From positions 1 to 64,000 of the forward strand of contig JADNYV010000027.1 of NCBI GenBank assembly GCA_015501055.1: 64,000 nt of DNA. Reading direction: 5' to 3'. Made by a program: the position numbers and the translations under genes. The stretch's first letter is position 1. The number at the start of each line of letters is the position of its first letter. Below are positions 1-11,400 of this stretch, in pieces. The DNA is from Mucidula mucida (taxonomy: Eukaryota > Basidiomycota > Agaricomycetes > Agaricales > Physalacriaceae). Under the pieces are notes generated by a model, which worked only from the letters and a program-made list of their open reading frames with translations, ran no database searches and was not told the DNA's origin.

Positions 1-194
1 AGTCCATGAGGTATCGGCATGTATGATGTCATCCATGTGTTGGGTGTGTGTCCGACATGAGTACGGCTTCGGTAATGAAAAGGGGTATGATCGGTGACGA
101 AACAGATGATGAAACGGTCCGTTGGTTGATAAGACAAGGCTCCCGATAAGATATGATAAGATGTGAAAATGTGAAAATATGGCGATTCATAACA
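1..194 (-). repeat. gypsy LTR fragment (sense on minus strand)
   Basis: This stretch matches the distal 195 bases or so of the complete gypsy LTR at 20919-21439, down to the shared terminal ATTCATAACA. On the minus strand it therefore starts TGTTATGAATCG, the 5' end of the LTR. It is cut by the window start. It abuts a pol fragment of opposite orientation at base 195 without any polypurine tract, so this is a rearranged junction and not a normal LTR/internal boundary. Confidence 0.85.
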
Positions 195-2019
195 CTAGAA
201 GCAACAGAGATGGTGGAGGTTTTTACCAATCATCAAAACCTTCAGTACTTCCGGAAGCCACAGAAGTTGACTCGGAGGCAGGCGAGATGGGTTACGGAGT
301 TGGCAGAGTATGACATACAGATAATTCATAAGCCGGGCAGGACGATGGGAAAAGCTGATGCCTTGTCAAGGATAACAGGCCTTGAGAAGGGGGAAAAAGA
401 TAATGAAAACATTGTTTTGCTAAAACCAGAGTTTTTTATATCACAAATTCAATTTTCTTTACATACAGTAGCTACACCGGAGGACAAATTACTTAACAAA
501 ATCAAACAAAGAAAAGGAAACAAAGACAGATATGTACAAAAAGCATTAAAAAACAAAGAAAAAGGATGGGAAGAGAAGGAAAATGGACTTATTATGTGGA
601 AAGACCGAATTTACATACCGAAGGACAAGGAATTGCGGGGAAGAGTTATTGGAATGCACCATGACGCACAGCTTGCAGGACATCTGGGACAATACAAGAC
701 TCTCGAGTTGATTACACGCACCTATTGGTAGCCTGGAATCAGCCGAGACGTCCGTGAATACGTGAAAGGGTGTCAAAAATGCCAGATTATAAAGTCACAT
801 CGCACTAAGCCGGCTGCGCCCCTCCATCCTATAGACGTACCAAGTGAACCATGGGAGAAAGTTGGGACGAACATGATCAGCGAGTTGCCGGAGTTGGGAG
901 GATATAATGCGATCAGCACATTTGTGGATCATTTCACAAAGTGGTTACGCATCATACCAACATACACTACCCTGACGTCAGAAGGCATAGCTCGTATTTA
1001 CCGCAATTGCATCTTTCCTATACATGGATTACCGCGGCAGATGATACATGATCGAGGGCTGCAATATCATTTACGCTTCATGAAGGAGTTGTACCGGTTG
1101 CTGGGCATTGAAGGAAATTTTACAATGGCGTATCATCCACAGGCAAATGGGCAAACGGAACGGTTAAACCAAGAGATAGAACATTTCTTATGGTTATTCA
1201 TTAATTACCATCAGAACAACTGGCATGAATGGTTACCCTCTGCCGAATTTGTTTACAATGATTGGGTACACTTGGCAAGCAAAGTCACTCCGTTCTTTGC
1301 AGACATGGGCAGACACCCCTACAAAGGCACCGCTCTGAAAACGGCATCAAGAAATGAGACTGTGCAGGACTTTGCCAACGGCATGAGGAAAACATGGGAC
1401 GAAGTGGGGTCGGCATTGAAGATGGCAAAGGAGGACATGAAACGGTTTTATGACAGGAAGCGGACAGAGGCAGTAGAGTACAAGGAAGGCGACAAAGTAT
1501 GGCTGGAAGGGACAAATCTCAGTACGGACCAACCAATGAAGAAGCTCGATGACAAACGATTTGGGCCGTTCAAAGTGATCAAGAAAGTCGGGACGAGTTC
1601 TTACAAGCTCCAGATCCCTCACACGTGAAAGAGCATCCATCCCGTGTTCAATGAAGCCCTGCTGACGCCTTACCACAAGCCGCAATTTCCAACGCAACCC
1701 TGAGACACGCGTCCACCACCTGTGCTGGAAGGAGCCGAACCGGAATGGGAGGTTGAGAAAGTGGTTAATTCCCGGAAGTACCGCGGGGGTTTCCAATACA
1801 AGGTTCACTGGAAGGGTTATGGCACACACAAGCAGACATGGGAACCGGCATGCAATCTCAAGAATGCCGACGAAGCTATCCGCGATTTTCACCAACAGTA
1901 CCCGAACAAGCCAAAGCCACCTGCACTTGCTAGAGTTGAAGTCCCTATGTCGCAGTTTCCATCCCATTTATTCCGACCCATGCCACTGCCCGATACCAAA
2001 CCCCTCAATGTCACACTAC
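195..2019 (+). pseudogene. Ty3/gypsy pol fragment (RNase H end, integrase, chromodomain)
   Basis: The plus-strand frames read the end of RNase H and the connection (195-731), the integrase (762-1628) and a chromodomain (1722-2019). The integrase shows the zinc-binding H-H-C-C region, with CQKC at about 783, and the core with DRG and a Glu in HPQANGQTERLNQE. The chromodomain begins EWEVEKVV and includes YKVHWKGY. Two nonsense codons break it: the second W of YWW is TAG at 729-731, and the W after PHT is TGA near 1627. Both are also present in the inverted copy on the right, so they predate the duplication. The fragment starts abruptly inside RNase H and has no gag, protease or RT. Chromodomain-bearing gypsy elements are chromoviruses, which often target heterochromatin; that is family knowledge. 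Confidence 0.9.
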
Positions 2020-2160
2020 TGTTAGCGACTGACTATAGCCACGAGACTAAACCGGTACCACAGCAAGAACTAAGGAAGAAAGTGTTTGCGTTCGTAGAAC
2101 TAGGCTAGGCCAGGTGTATAAACGAGATCGGAACTAAAGTACAATGATACTATACTACTG
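2020..2160 (-). repeat. gypsy LTR fragment at palindrome centre, left arm
   Basis: The sequence from TGTTAGCGACTG onward matches the first 140 bases or so of the LTR at 20919. It joins the chromodomain sequence right after ACTAC, where the other gypsy copy (near 21515) continues instead into a 3' untranslated stretch and a polypurine tract. Its orientation matches the LTR piece at 1-194 and is opposite to the pol fragment between them. It ends at the palindrome spacer. Confidence 0.85.
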
Positions 2161-2163
2161 CTG

Positions 2164-2304
2164 CAGTAGTATAGTATCATTGTACTTTAGTTCCGATCTC
2201 GTTTATACACCTGGCCTAGCCTAGTTCTACGAACGCAAACACTTTCTTCCTTAGTTCTTGCTGTGGTACCGGTTTAGTCTCGTGGCTATAGTCAGTCGCT
2301 AACA
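2164..2304 (+). repeat. gypsy LTR fragment at palindrome centre, right arm
   Basis: This is the mirror image of 2020-2160, ending GCTAACA followed by GTAGT. It opens the right arm of the palindrome and abuts the minus-strand gypsy pol. Confidence 0.85.
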
Positions 2305-5300
2305 GTAGTGTGACATTGAGGGGTTTGGTATCGGGCAGTGGCATGGGTCGGAATAAATGGGATGGAAACTGCGACATAGGGACTTCAACTCTAGCAAGTG
2401 CAGGTGGCTTTGGCTTGTTCGGGTACTGTTGGTGAAAATCGCGGATAGCTTCGTCGGCATTCTTGAGATTGCATGCCGGTTCCCATGTCTGCTTGTGTGT
2501 GCCATAACCCTTCCAGTGAACCTTGTATTGGAAACCCCCGCGGTACTTCCGGGAATTAACCACTTTCTCAACCTCCCATTCCGGTTCGGCTCCTTCCAGC
2601 ACAGGTGGTGGACGCGTGTCTCAGGGTTGCGTTGGAAATTGCGGCTTGTGGTAAGGCGTCAGCAGGGCTTCATTGAACACGGGATGGATGCTCTTTCACG
2701 TGTGAGGGATCTGGAGCTTGTAAGAACTCGTCCCGACTTTCTTGATCACTTTGAACGGCCCGAAGCGTTTGTCATCGAGCTTCTTCATTGGTTGGTCCGT
2801 ACTGAGATTTGTCCCTTCCAGCCATACTTTGTCGCCTTCCTTGTACTCTACTGCCTCTGTCCGCTTCCTGTCATAAAACCGTTTCATGTCCTCCTTTGCC
2901 ATCTTCAATGCCGACCCCACTTCGTCCCATGTTTTCCTCATGCCGTTGGCAAAGTCCTGCACAGTCTCATTTCTTGATGCCGTTTTCAGAGCGGTGCCTT
3001 TGTAGGGGTGTCTGCCCATGTCTGCAAAGAACGGAGTGACTTTGCTTGCCAAGTGTACCCAATCATTGTAAACAAATTCGGCAGAGGGTAACCATTCATG
3101 CCAGTTGTTCTGATGGTAATTAATGAATAACCATAAGAAATGTTCTATCTCTTGGTTTAACCGTTCCGTTTGCCCATTTGCCTGTGGATGATACGCCATT
3201 GTAAAATTTCCTTCAATGCCCAGCAACCGGTACAACTCCTTCATGAAGCGTAAATGATATTGCAGCCCTCGATCATGTATCATCTGCCGCGGTAATCCAT
3301 GTATAGGAAAGATGCAATTGCGGTAAATACGAGCCATGCCTTCTGACGTCAGGGTAGTGTATGTTGGTATGATGCGTAACCACTTTGTGAAATGATCCAC
3401 AAATGTGCTGATCGCATTATATCCTCCCAACTCCGGCAGCTCTCCAATCATGTCCGTCCCTACTATCTCCCATGGCTCGCTTGGCACATCAATAGGATGG
3501 AGGGGCGCAGCCGGCTTAGTGCGATGTGACTTTATAATCTGGCATTTTTGACACCCTTTCACGTATTCACGGACGTCTCGGCTGATTCCAGGCTACCAAT
3601 AGGTGCGTGTAATCAACTCGAGAGTCTTGTATTGTCCCAGATGTCCTGCAAGCTGTGCGTCATGGTGCATTCCAATAACTCTTCCCCGCAATTCCTTGTC
3701 CTTCGGTATGTAAATTCGGTCTTTCCACATAATAAGTCCATTTTCCTTCTCTTCCCATCCTTTTTCTTTGTTTTTTAATGCTTTTTGTACATATCTGTCT
3801 TTGTTTCCTTTTCTTTGTTTGATTTTGTTAAGTAATTTGTCCTCCGGTGTAGCTACTGTATGTAAAGAAAATTGAATTTGTGATATAAAAAACTCTGGTT
3901 TTAGCAAAACAATGTTTTCATTATCTTTTTCCCCCTTCTCAAGGCCTGTTATCCTTGACAAGGCATCAGCTTTTCCCATCGTCCTGCCCGGCTTATGAAT
4001 TATCTGTATGTCATACTCTGCCAACTCCGTAACCCATCTCGCCTGCCTCCGAGTCAACTTCTGTGGCTTCCGGAAGTACTGAAGGTTTTGATGATTGGTA
4101 AAAACCTCCACCATCTCTGTTGCTTCTAGGAGATACTGCCTCCAGTCATCAATTGAGTCTATGATAGCCATCATTTCCTTGTCGTAGATCTCATAGTTGC
4201 GTTCAACTTCATTTAACGTGCGAGATCAAAAGCCACTGGTCTCCATTTCCCTTCGACAAATTGGGAAAGAACAGCCCCAGTTGCATAGTTTGAGGAGTCC
4301 GCCTCGACTCAAAACTTGCCATCGTCATGTGGTATGATTAGGACGGGTTCTTCTGTCATCCTCTGTTTTAACTCCTCAAACGCCTCATGCTGTTCCTCTC
4401 CCCAAACCCATTCGCCCTTCCCGGTTAGTGATGTCAACAGTTTTGCTACTCCCACAAATCCCCGAATGAAACGTTGGTAGAAGTTGCAGAAGCCCAGGAA
4501 CAACTGTACTTCCTTCTTCTTTGTCGCCTCCTCCATTCCTTTACAACAGCCACTTTTGCCGAATCCATCTTCACTTCTCCTCCGCCAACAATCACTCCCA
4601 AGTAATCTACAGTATGTGCCTCAGAACTACATTTCTAGGGTTTTAAATACAACTTATTTACTTGTAGTATCTCTATACTTGTTGTACAATGTGCCTGTGT
4701 TCTTCCAATGTGTTCGTAAAGATAAGTATATTGTCTAAGTATACTATAACATGTCCTTTGTCAATCAACTCCTTCAGAATGTGATTCATGAACAATTGGA
4801 AGGTGGCCGGCGAGTTTGTAAGTCCAAAGAACATGACTGAGGGCTCAAACAGGCCTTGGTTTGTTCGAAACGCTGCCTTCCATTCGTCACCTTCTTTGAT
4901 TCAGATGTTATTGTAACCCCATTGGACATCTATCTTTGTGAAACACTTCGCTCCCTTCAACTTGTCGATAAGCTTCTGGATCAACGGAAGGGGTATCGGT
5001 TCTTGATTGTCATGTCGTTCAACTTCCGATAATCTGTACTGGCCGAAGGCTTCCATCCTTCTTTTTGACAAAGAAGAAGGGTGATGCCATAGGTGAAATT
5101 GATGGCCGTATACGTCCCGTCCGTATGTTTTCTTCCAGGAACTCATCTAATGCCTTCTGCTTGGATGGGCTAAGGGGATAAACCTTGCAGTCAACCGGTT
5201 TGGAACCAGGCGTAAGTTCTATTGCGTGATCCCAGGGTCTTCGCTCCGGTAGCTTGTCAAAGTCCGCCTTGCTAATACATGGAAAATTCCTCATGTAAGG

Positions 5301-6901
5301 TGCAGCAGCGGATGAAGGCTGTTGTGATCTCAGCTTTTCACCGCTTTTGCGATAGTTGTCCCAGTCCATCCAGAACAAACGCTCTCCCTCTTCCAACTTC
5401 TCTTCTACGTCTTCTCCTTCATCTTCCGGTGAGTTGTACTCGGGTAGATAGCCGCACGGTCTGGGCATCGATCAAAAGTCAATGTGGATTCCGTCCAGTT
5501 GATCGTGGGGTTGTGATATGTAGCCAATCTAGCCCCAAAAAGATACTTGTTTTGCCAAGATTGGTGACGGCCAACTCAATCTTTTCGGCGTGATCCCGAT
5601 CTTCATCCGGACCTCCACAAAACCTTCGATTGCTCCTCCCTCATTTAGGGTTCCATCCGCATTGTAGACAGGGAGCTTGACCGGTAACTCCTTGATCGGG
5701 AGTCCGTTCTTCTCGACGAATTCTTTATTGACACAAGAACCCGTTGCTCCACTGTCAAGAAGGGCACTCGTTTCCCATTCAGAGCCTGTGTGTACGCTCT
5801 CTATGGTTACTCGGAGTTTCATGTCCTGCCCCTTTGTTCCCCGGATGTACTTCCTCGACTTTTTCAACTCCGTCACAACTTCCACCGCAGCTTCCTTTGT
5901 CAACGCTCTGATCGCCATCACCTTCTCCTCCGTTGCTTCTCTCTCTCTCCGCTCCGGCATCCATGCTCTCAAAATTCCCACTGCTCTCGACACTTCATCC
6001 TCTCTTAGCCGTTGTGCGATCCACTCGGGCGTATTTGGCTCAAATCTTTCTTTCGCAGGTTTTGGTGGTAAAGTCGTCGATGATATTTTAGATGTTTCAG
6101 TACCCGTACTGTAAATAGATTCTGCATCTGACACCCTTTCCTTGATGACTGCTCCGGCAGGACTGCGTCTACTGCGGGAGCTTCGCAAAACCCAACTCTT
6201 CGGCCACTTCTTCTTCTCCTCGTCGTTCATTTCGGTCCATAGCCCCAAATCGTCTGGGGTGACCCTTCTTCGGACAGAACCTGCTGACGTGGCCGTGTTC
6301 GCCACAGCTGAAGCAAGTCCTCTTCGACGTGCATTGTCGATGTCCATCGGCCTGCCGGCTCCTCCATAGGTAACACCGGTGGCATCTCGTCGTGTGATCG
6401 GCGTCGGGGGTGGGTTCGTAGGATTGGCTCTCGATATAGCCGCCTGCGGAGCTTGGGGCCGGGACTGCATGCCGGACCTCTTGCTCGCCTTGCCTTCTCC
6501 ACAGCTGATCGATCTGAATAATCTGTGCCTTCCAATCCTTGTATTTCACCGGCAACCCGTCTCGGCTGCCATAGATCTGGTCAATGATCTTCTCGTTGAC
6601 ATTGGTCTCAAGAAGTCGTACGACATATGCGTCATCCTTTGAGTATTCCACCTGGGTGAGCAGAACCTCAAACTTCTGGAAGAAATCTTGAGCGGTGTCT
6701 TGCCCCTGGCGCAACCGCTCGATCTGGTCTTGCGCGTCTCGCGCGAGGTTGGAATCCACAAATTGCTCCTTCAAGTCTTCCTTGAACTCCGTCCAAGAGA
6801 CTGTCCATTCCTCTTCTTCCTTGTCGAAGTTCTGGTCCAAGTAGTTCTGGACCCATGCATCTACGTGATCTCCTCGGATATAGGAAAGAACAACATCGAT
6901 C
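2305..6901 (-). pseudogene. Ty3/gypsy chromovirus copy B, 5'-truncated and degenerate
   Basis: Reading the minus strand from 6901 down gives gag, a zinc knuckle region, an aspartic protease (LLDSGATGSCVN near 5740), reverse transcriptase, RNase H, integrase (3562-2696) and a chromodomain (2602-2305). The frame is broken repeatedly: gag 6840-6169, gag/protease 6470-5529, RT pieces 5468-5019, 5146-4901 and 4536-4309, and RNase H to connection 4174-3593. The RT catalytic motif reads YLDN (codons at 4729-4734) where copy C has YLDD. Gag lacks its first 55 residues or so compared with copy C, because homology stops at 6901. No 5' LTR is present. Many shifts are single-base, so base-calling errors may exaggerate the damage, but the nonsense codons shared with the left arm are real or were duplicated. 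Confidence 0.92.
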
Positions 6902-8487
6902 CCTTGACACCAAGAGCCTACCCCAACAAAACTTTACGACCAGAATCTGCCGGGAAGCCCGAATTGGTGCTTTTGCAGGTAATGTGAACTATATGTTAAT
7001 AACCCATGTAATGTAACTACTACTCGAGGACCCCAATGTTAACTAACATGTTAGTAACTCGAGAAATAATAGTTAGGCATACCTTAGTCCTGTCAACTGA
7101 TATCTGATGCCACAGCCACACAGGAGGTTCATGCCTACGTGAATGTTAAACTGTTCTACGCACGGAAAATGGTATTGCAATCCTTTGTTTGAAGGAAAAT
7201 ATCACAGTACAGGTTATATGTGAGACAACGAAATCTGGCCACATGCTTGCACCCGCCGCATCCCGCCCTAAGCCACGGCTCTGGCCTGGCTTGGGAAATG
7301 GCGATTTCCCAAGCCAGAGCTTAAAGCCATGCCGACGGCTTGGGGCAAAAGCCGGGCCAGCAGACCACTACCACCATAATGGCCGTGAAGGCTTTCGTTG
7401 TGAAATGGCATTTTGACAGTAAGATGGACTATGATCTCAAGACAGCCGCCACATGGATGGCCATGTCCGTAACGGCTCGGAGGATTGCATGCTCGAAGAC
7501 ACGACAGTTAGCCTGACTCGAAAACTCAAGCTTTGCAAGGAATGAATGAATCAATGCTCTCGATGAGCCAGAGCTGCTCCAGTGCCACTAGGTAGTGGTT
7601 GGAGGAACAACAGCCGGATCAGAGCCTCAGTCCTGTATGTGGTAACGCAAAGGTAGAGATAGTGTTTTATTATGCTGGTATGTTATGAGGCCTTGAGGTG
7701 ACAAAGTTCAAGCCGGACACGTCGATTTTGTGGTGTATACCATAGACCAACTGTTTCTCATCATTGTCACCACATCTGCAGCTTCACAAGACCACATATC
7801 CGTAGGTAGTGCAGGACATCTGTATCTATAGAAAGGACGGGCAGCCGGATGTTTGGCAGTGGTTCGTTGCGCAATGCTTGTAGCAGACGGAGCACCACGT
7901 TTATTCTTCGCAAAGGAGCGGCAGGAGGTCGAGTTCATCAGACCTGTTGTCTGAATCAATCCCACGATACAAAGCGACGCAGTGAGCGGCCCGACGTGAC
8001 TTCTGTATCAGGGCGCCAGGCCGCGCTTGATCATGCCTTCTGTCGTTCCAATAAGTAGGCCTGTGAAACAAAGCTGAGCCAGACGAGCGGACGCTAAATA
8101 CTAAATAGGATGCGTCTTCTTGATGTGCCGTTGACGAAGTACTGGTTGTTGTTTTGGTCAGAACAGATTTCGACGAAGACACGAAGAAAAACGAGGAAAG
8201 CTACTTGCTTTGACGCGGTTCAGGTTAGGGCGCGTCTTGTAGGAAATGATGCTTACATAATACCAAGCCTCGTCAGAGCGGGAGCCACCAATGGGCTCTT
8301 TGTTTCCTGCCTTGACGAGCCCCGTTTGCGCATGTCGAGCGCGGCGCGATCCATCACGAAGTAATAGGCATTATCTGGATATTTAGGCCTTTCTTGCCAC
8401 TGAAAGATTGATACTATCAGTTCGTCCTATTTGCTTCAAAAAAGCAAGTTTGTCGACGGAACGCATGTTGATTATCTGCAGACCAAC
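6902..8487. other. Intergenic, no gene recognised
   Basis: Gypsy homology ends at 6901 in the middle of gag and unrelated sequence follows. I see no ORF with convincing protein character. A strong hairpin lies at 7278-7320. The last 100 bases or so before 8488 should hold the 5' leader of the ubiquitin hydrolase. Confidence 0.5.
7278..7320. repeat. Hairpin-forming inverted repeat
   Basis: CTGGCTTGGGAAAT (7286-7299) is followed by a GGCG loop and its exact complement ATTTCCCAAGCCAG. A GCTCTGG / AGC extension lengthens the stem beyond a small bulge. It could be a MITE remnant or a transcript hairpin. No terminator function is claimed. Confidence 0.7.
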
Positions 8488-11400
8488 ATGACTGCCATCG
8501 ATGACCCGGATGCCGACAAATCGCGACGCCCGCTCCCAACTCCTGGACCGCCGCCTGTCCAGCGACCGAACACCCCAGTGCCATTGGAGGCTATCCCGCC
8601 CGCCCAGTTTTATGGGAATCGTGGCGCTCTCCAAGCTACGCCATCGTCTGTGCCACCACCGTTGCCCCATCGACCTCGCGGTGTAGGATCCAGCCTGACT
8701 ACAGTGCACTCGGTAGAGCAGCCGCCATCGTACTTTCCAGACCCAGTGGTGGAGGACATCCGGATCGACGACGATGCGATGCCGACTCTCATGTCTGCAG
8801 AGCCCAGTTGGCAGCAGTGGGATTATTCGACCCCGTCGAGCTCTGCATGGGATCCCAATGCGTGGCCAGCTTCTGGATGGGGTCAGACTAGTGGAGTCAA
8901 GATTCAAAGAAATATGCAAGAGGAGGACCGCTGGTGGGAGGTCGCCAGTCGTCCCGGGCCTGGCCTGCTTCCGCCGACAGTCGAAGGGATGCTGCATGAC
9001 CAGGACCACACTCTGTTCTCTGTGACCGCCACCGTCCCCTCCAATCCCCCGCCCAGCGCGATCATCACTCCTACCAAGCCCCACACCCCTCCCTCCGAAG
9101 CTGAAGTCCGGACAGCCATCCCTCATCCGCACGCCTACTACTGTCCAAAGGATAACGCGTGGGTTCTCATCTCCTGGAAATCTTCCGCCATGGATCCACC
9201 CACTTCCAAAAAGTACACCGATCTGTTAAAAGGCCTCCCTGCTCTGCCTATTCGCGCGCAGAACTCGTCTTGCGACAAGAAGGACGCCGCGTGGGTCAGT
9301 AACCAGACGCATCATCTGCACAAGTACGAACGCGTCACAGATTCGTCGCAGCTCACGCCACCGTACTATGGCCTTGATGCGGAAGAAACCGTAAAGCAGA
9401 AGCATCGCTCCGCGGTGGTCGTCGAGGATCCGATGCTCATGGATGGCATCGAAGGAGGGGCAGAACTTGAGGAGACGGGCTTCGCATTAGATCTCTACGT
9501 CTGCTGTCAGTGCCCGATGCATTGTCTGGCGTCCCCTCCGATACCAGGTGTTATTGACGCGTCGATCTGGGCGACATACACAAATGACAGGAAAAATAAT
9601 CCTCGTGTGGGTTATTCGGGCGAAGACACTGTCGTTACCTCTATTGCCAAAATCATGGGGTGGGTAGCGGTCTCTTAAAATTTCTGCCCTCATAATTGAC
9701 ATGGTGCAGTATTATAGAAGCTCTACTTTGGCACGCACAGTCACGCAGTCTGAAAATTGGAAGGACGTTTATTGATAGCATTGGGTTCAATGATAATGTG
9801 TAAGATACTGAATGTTGATAGACCATCTTCGCCTGACGATAATCATTAGCAAAACACTCTTCGCCAGTCTCGGATTCAAGTTACTTTCCAATGAAGGCGA
9901 GCAGTTGCTGGATCCCCCCTCTTTGGAATCGACACCAGCGGGGCGTCGGGACCGTTCCAAGCTCCTGCGAGCTTGGGTTGAAATGGGTGCCTGGTTGGCT
10001 GATTTTAAGCGAAGAAACGGTAAGATATAGTTATCGTAGTGGCTTTACCTGACTTGGTTCGCCTAGCTTCCAAGATAGATGCAGACAAGAGCTCCTTCAA
10101 AACATCCGTTACTCTGACACCCGCTAGAGAAATGATACAAAGTGGTATAGGATCTCACCTTGATCAAAGTATGTCTTTCCCTGAATTTTTCCATCTATGA
10201 TCTCACACAAGATCGTAGTCCCTCGCGAAGACTTTAGTGAAGATGTTCGTTACGTTATGTCGCAAGCGTCTCCCGCGTTTTGGGAAGATCTAGGTTTGAC
10301 ACGGACGACAGCAACTGCTGGTAGATCATTATCTCACTCACATTTTCCTCGCTTATTGTTTCGCAGAGATGGTAGAGTTCGCTTACTATGCTCAATGCCG
10401 CTGTGATCCGCCCAGCACCCCGAAATATTTTTCTCACCTCGTGAACTTCGTTCAAGCGCTTTCTGTTGTAGGAGCATGTCCGTCATCGCTAGAAGAGCTC
10501 GTTGTACGCGAGCGCTCACGCAATCGCTTCACACTGGACAACGTAGCAGATGCCGCTGCCATTCTCGGCTTCGGTCATGATAAGGCTCTACATATACCGT
10601 ATGAACCCGACGACACCGATGATCCGTTTATCGAGAATGCGTGGACTCACGCCGTTAAGGAGTCGTGGCGGAACATGGACGAGAGGGCTCAGAAGGATGC
10701 CGACGACGCGTTGCTTATTCTCGCTCAGATGAGACGCAGCAAGTATCTCTTGGATCTTCACGCCAATGCCCAGAAGAACATGATGAATCCTGAAAGGGCT
10801 TATCAGGCGCTGGAGGTTCCGTCGGATGTGGACGATACGATGCTGATGACAATATACAGCATGCGAGTGCGTTTATTCTATACATCTGCTCTCAAGGCAC
10901 TTATCCATATGGTCTCATTCAGACTGAAGAGCAACCGCTACAAGGCGACAAGTGGCGAGCTGTTCTGCGCACCCTCGCTGAGGTGAGGAACAGCGACCGT
11001 CTGCGGCAATTTGCTGACTCGGGCATGGATCGTAAGTTATATATTAGCGTATCCCTGGTTTCCGGGTTCTTACATTAATTTAGCTGGGGAGCTTAACACC
11101 ATTACTCGTCCAGATTGGCCTCGAGGACTGAATCAACTAGGGAATACTTGTTACTTGAACTCATTACTCCAGGTGTGTAGTCCGATCTCTCTCTGCATCT
11201 GACCAATCAATGACATTTGCCTAGTACTTCTATACCATCAAAGACCTCCGAGAAGCTGTGATACAGGCCTCCAAGTCGCTGGATGATGATGAAAAGCTCA
11301 GCGATGATGATCTAAAGCGGCATCGCGTCGGTGGACGTTTAGTAACGAGACGGGAGATTTTACGATCCAAGAAATGTGAGTTCTGTACTTTTAGTCGACA

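Larger units (their letters stand above)
195..4129. repeat. Large near-perfect inverted repeat (palindrome) with 3-nt spacer
   Basis: Bases 195-2160 and 2164-4129 are reverse complements, with paired coordinates summing to 4324, about 1966 bp per arm. The spacer is CTG (2161-2163). The arms differ at only a few positions that I could see, for example around 870-985 and 1555. Beyond 4129 the right side continues as uninterrupted gypsy pol, whereas the left side switches to an LTR at 194. Both arms share the same nonsense mutations. A foldback rearrangement is possible, and so is a chimeric (hairpin) read or assembly artefact. Confidence 0.95.

Noticed and set aside
1..6901. CRISPR array or viral integration as explanation of the long repeats
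   Set aside because: The repeats are two copies of gypsy pol in inverted orientation with LTR ends; there is no spacer-repeat periodicity and a eukaryotic gene structure surrounds them.
8383..9132. 249-codon minus-strand frame opposite the UBP2-like N-terminus
   Set aside because: It is an antisense shadow of a Pro/Ser-rich coding exon and is rich in Arg/Gly as such shadows are.
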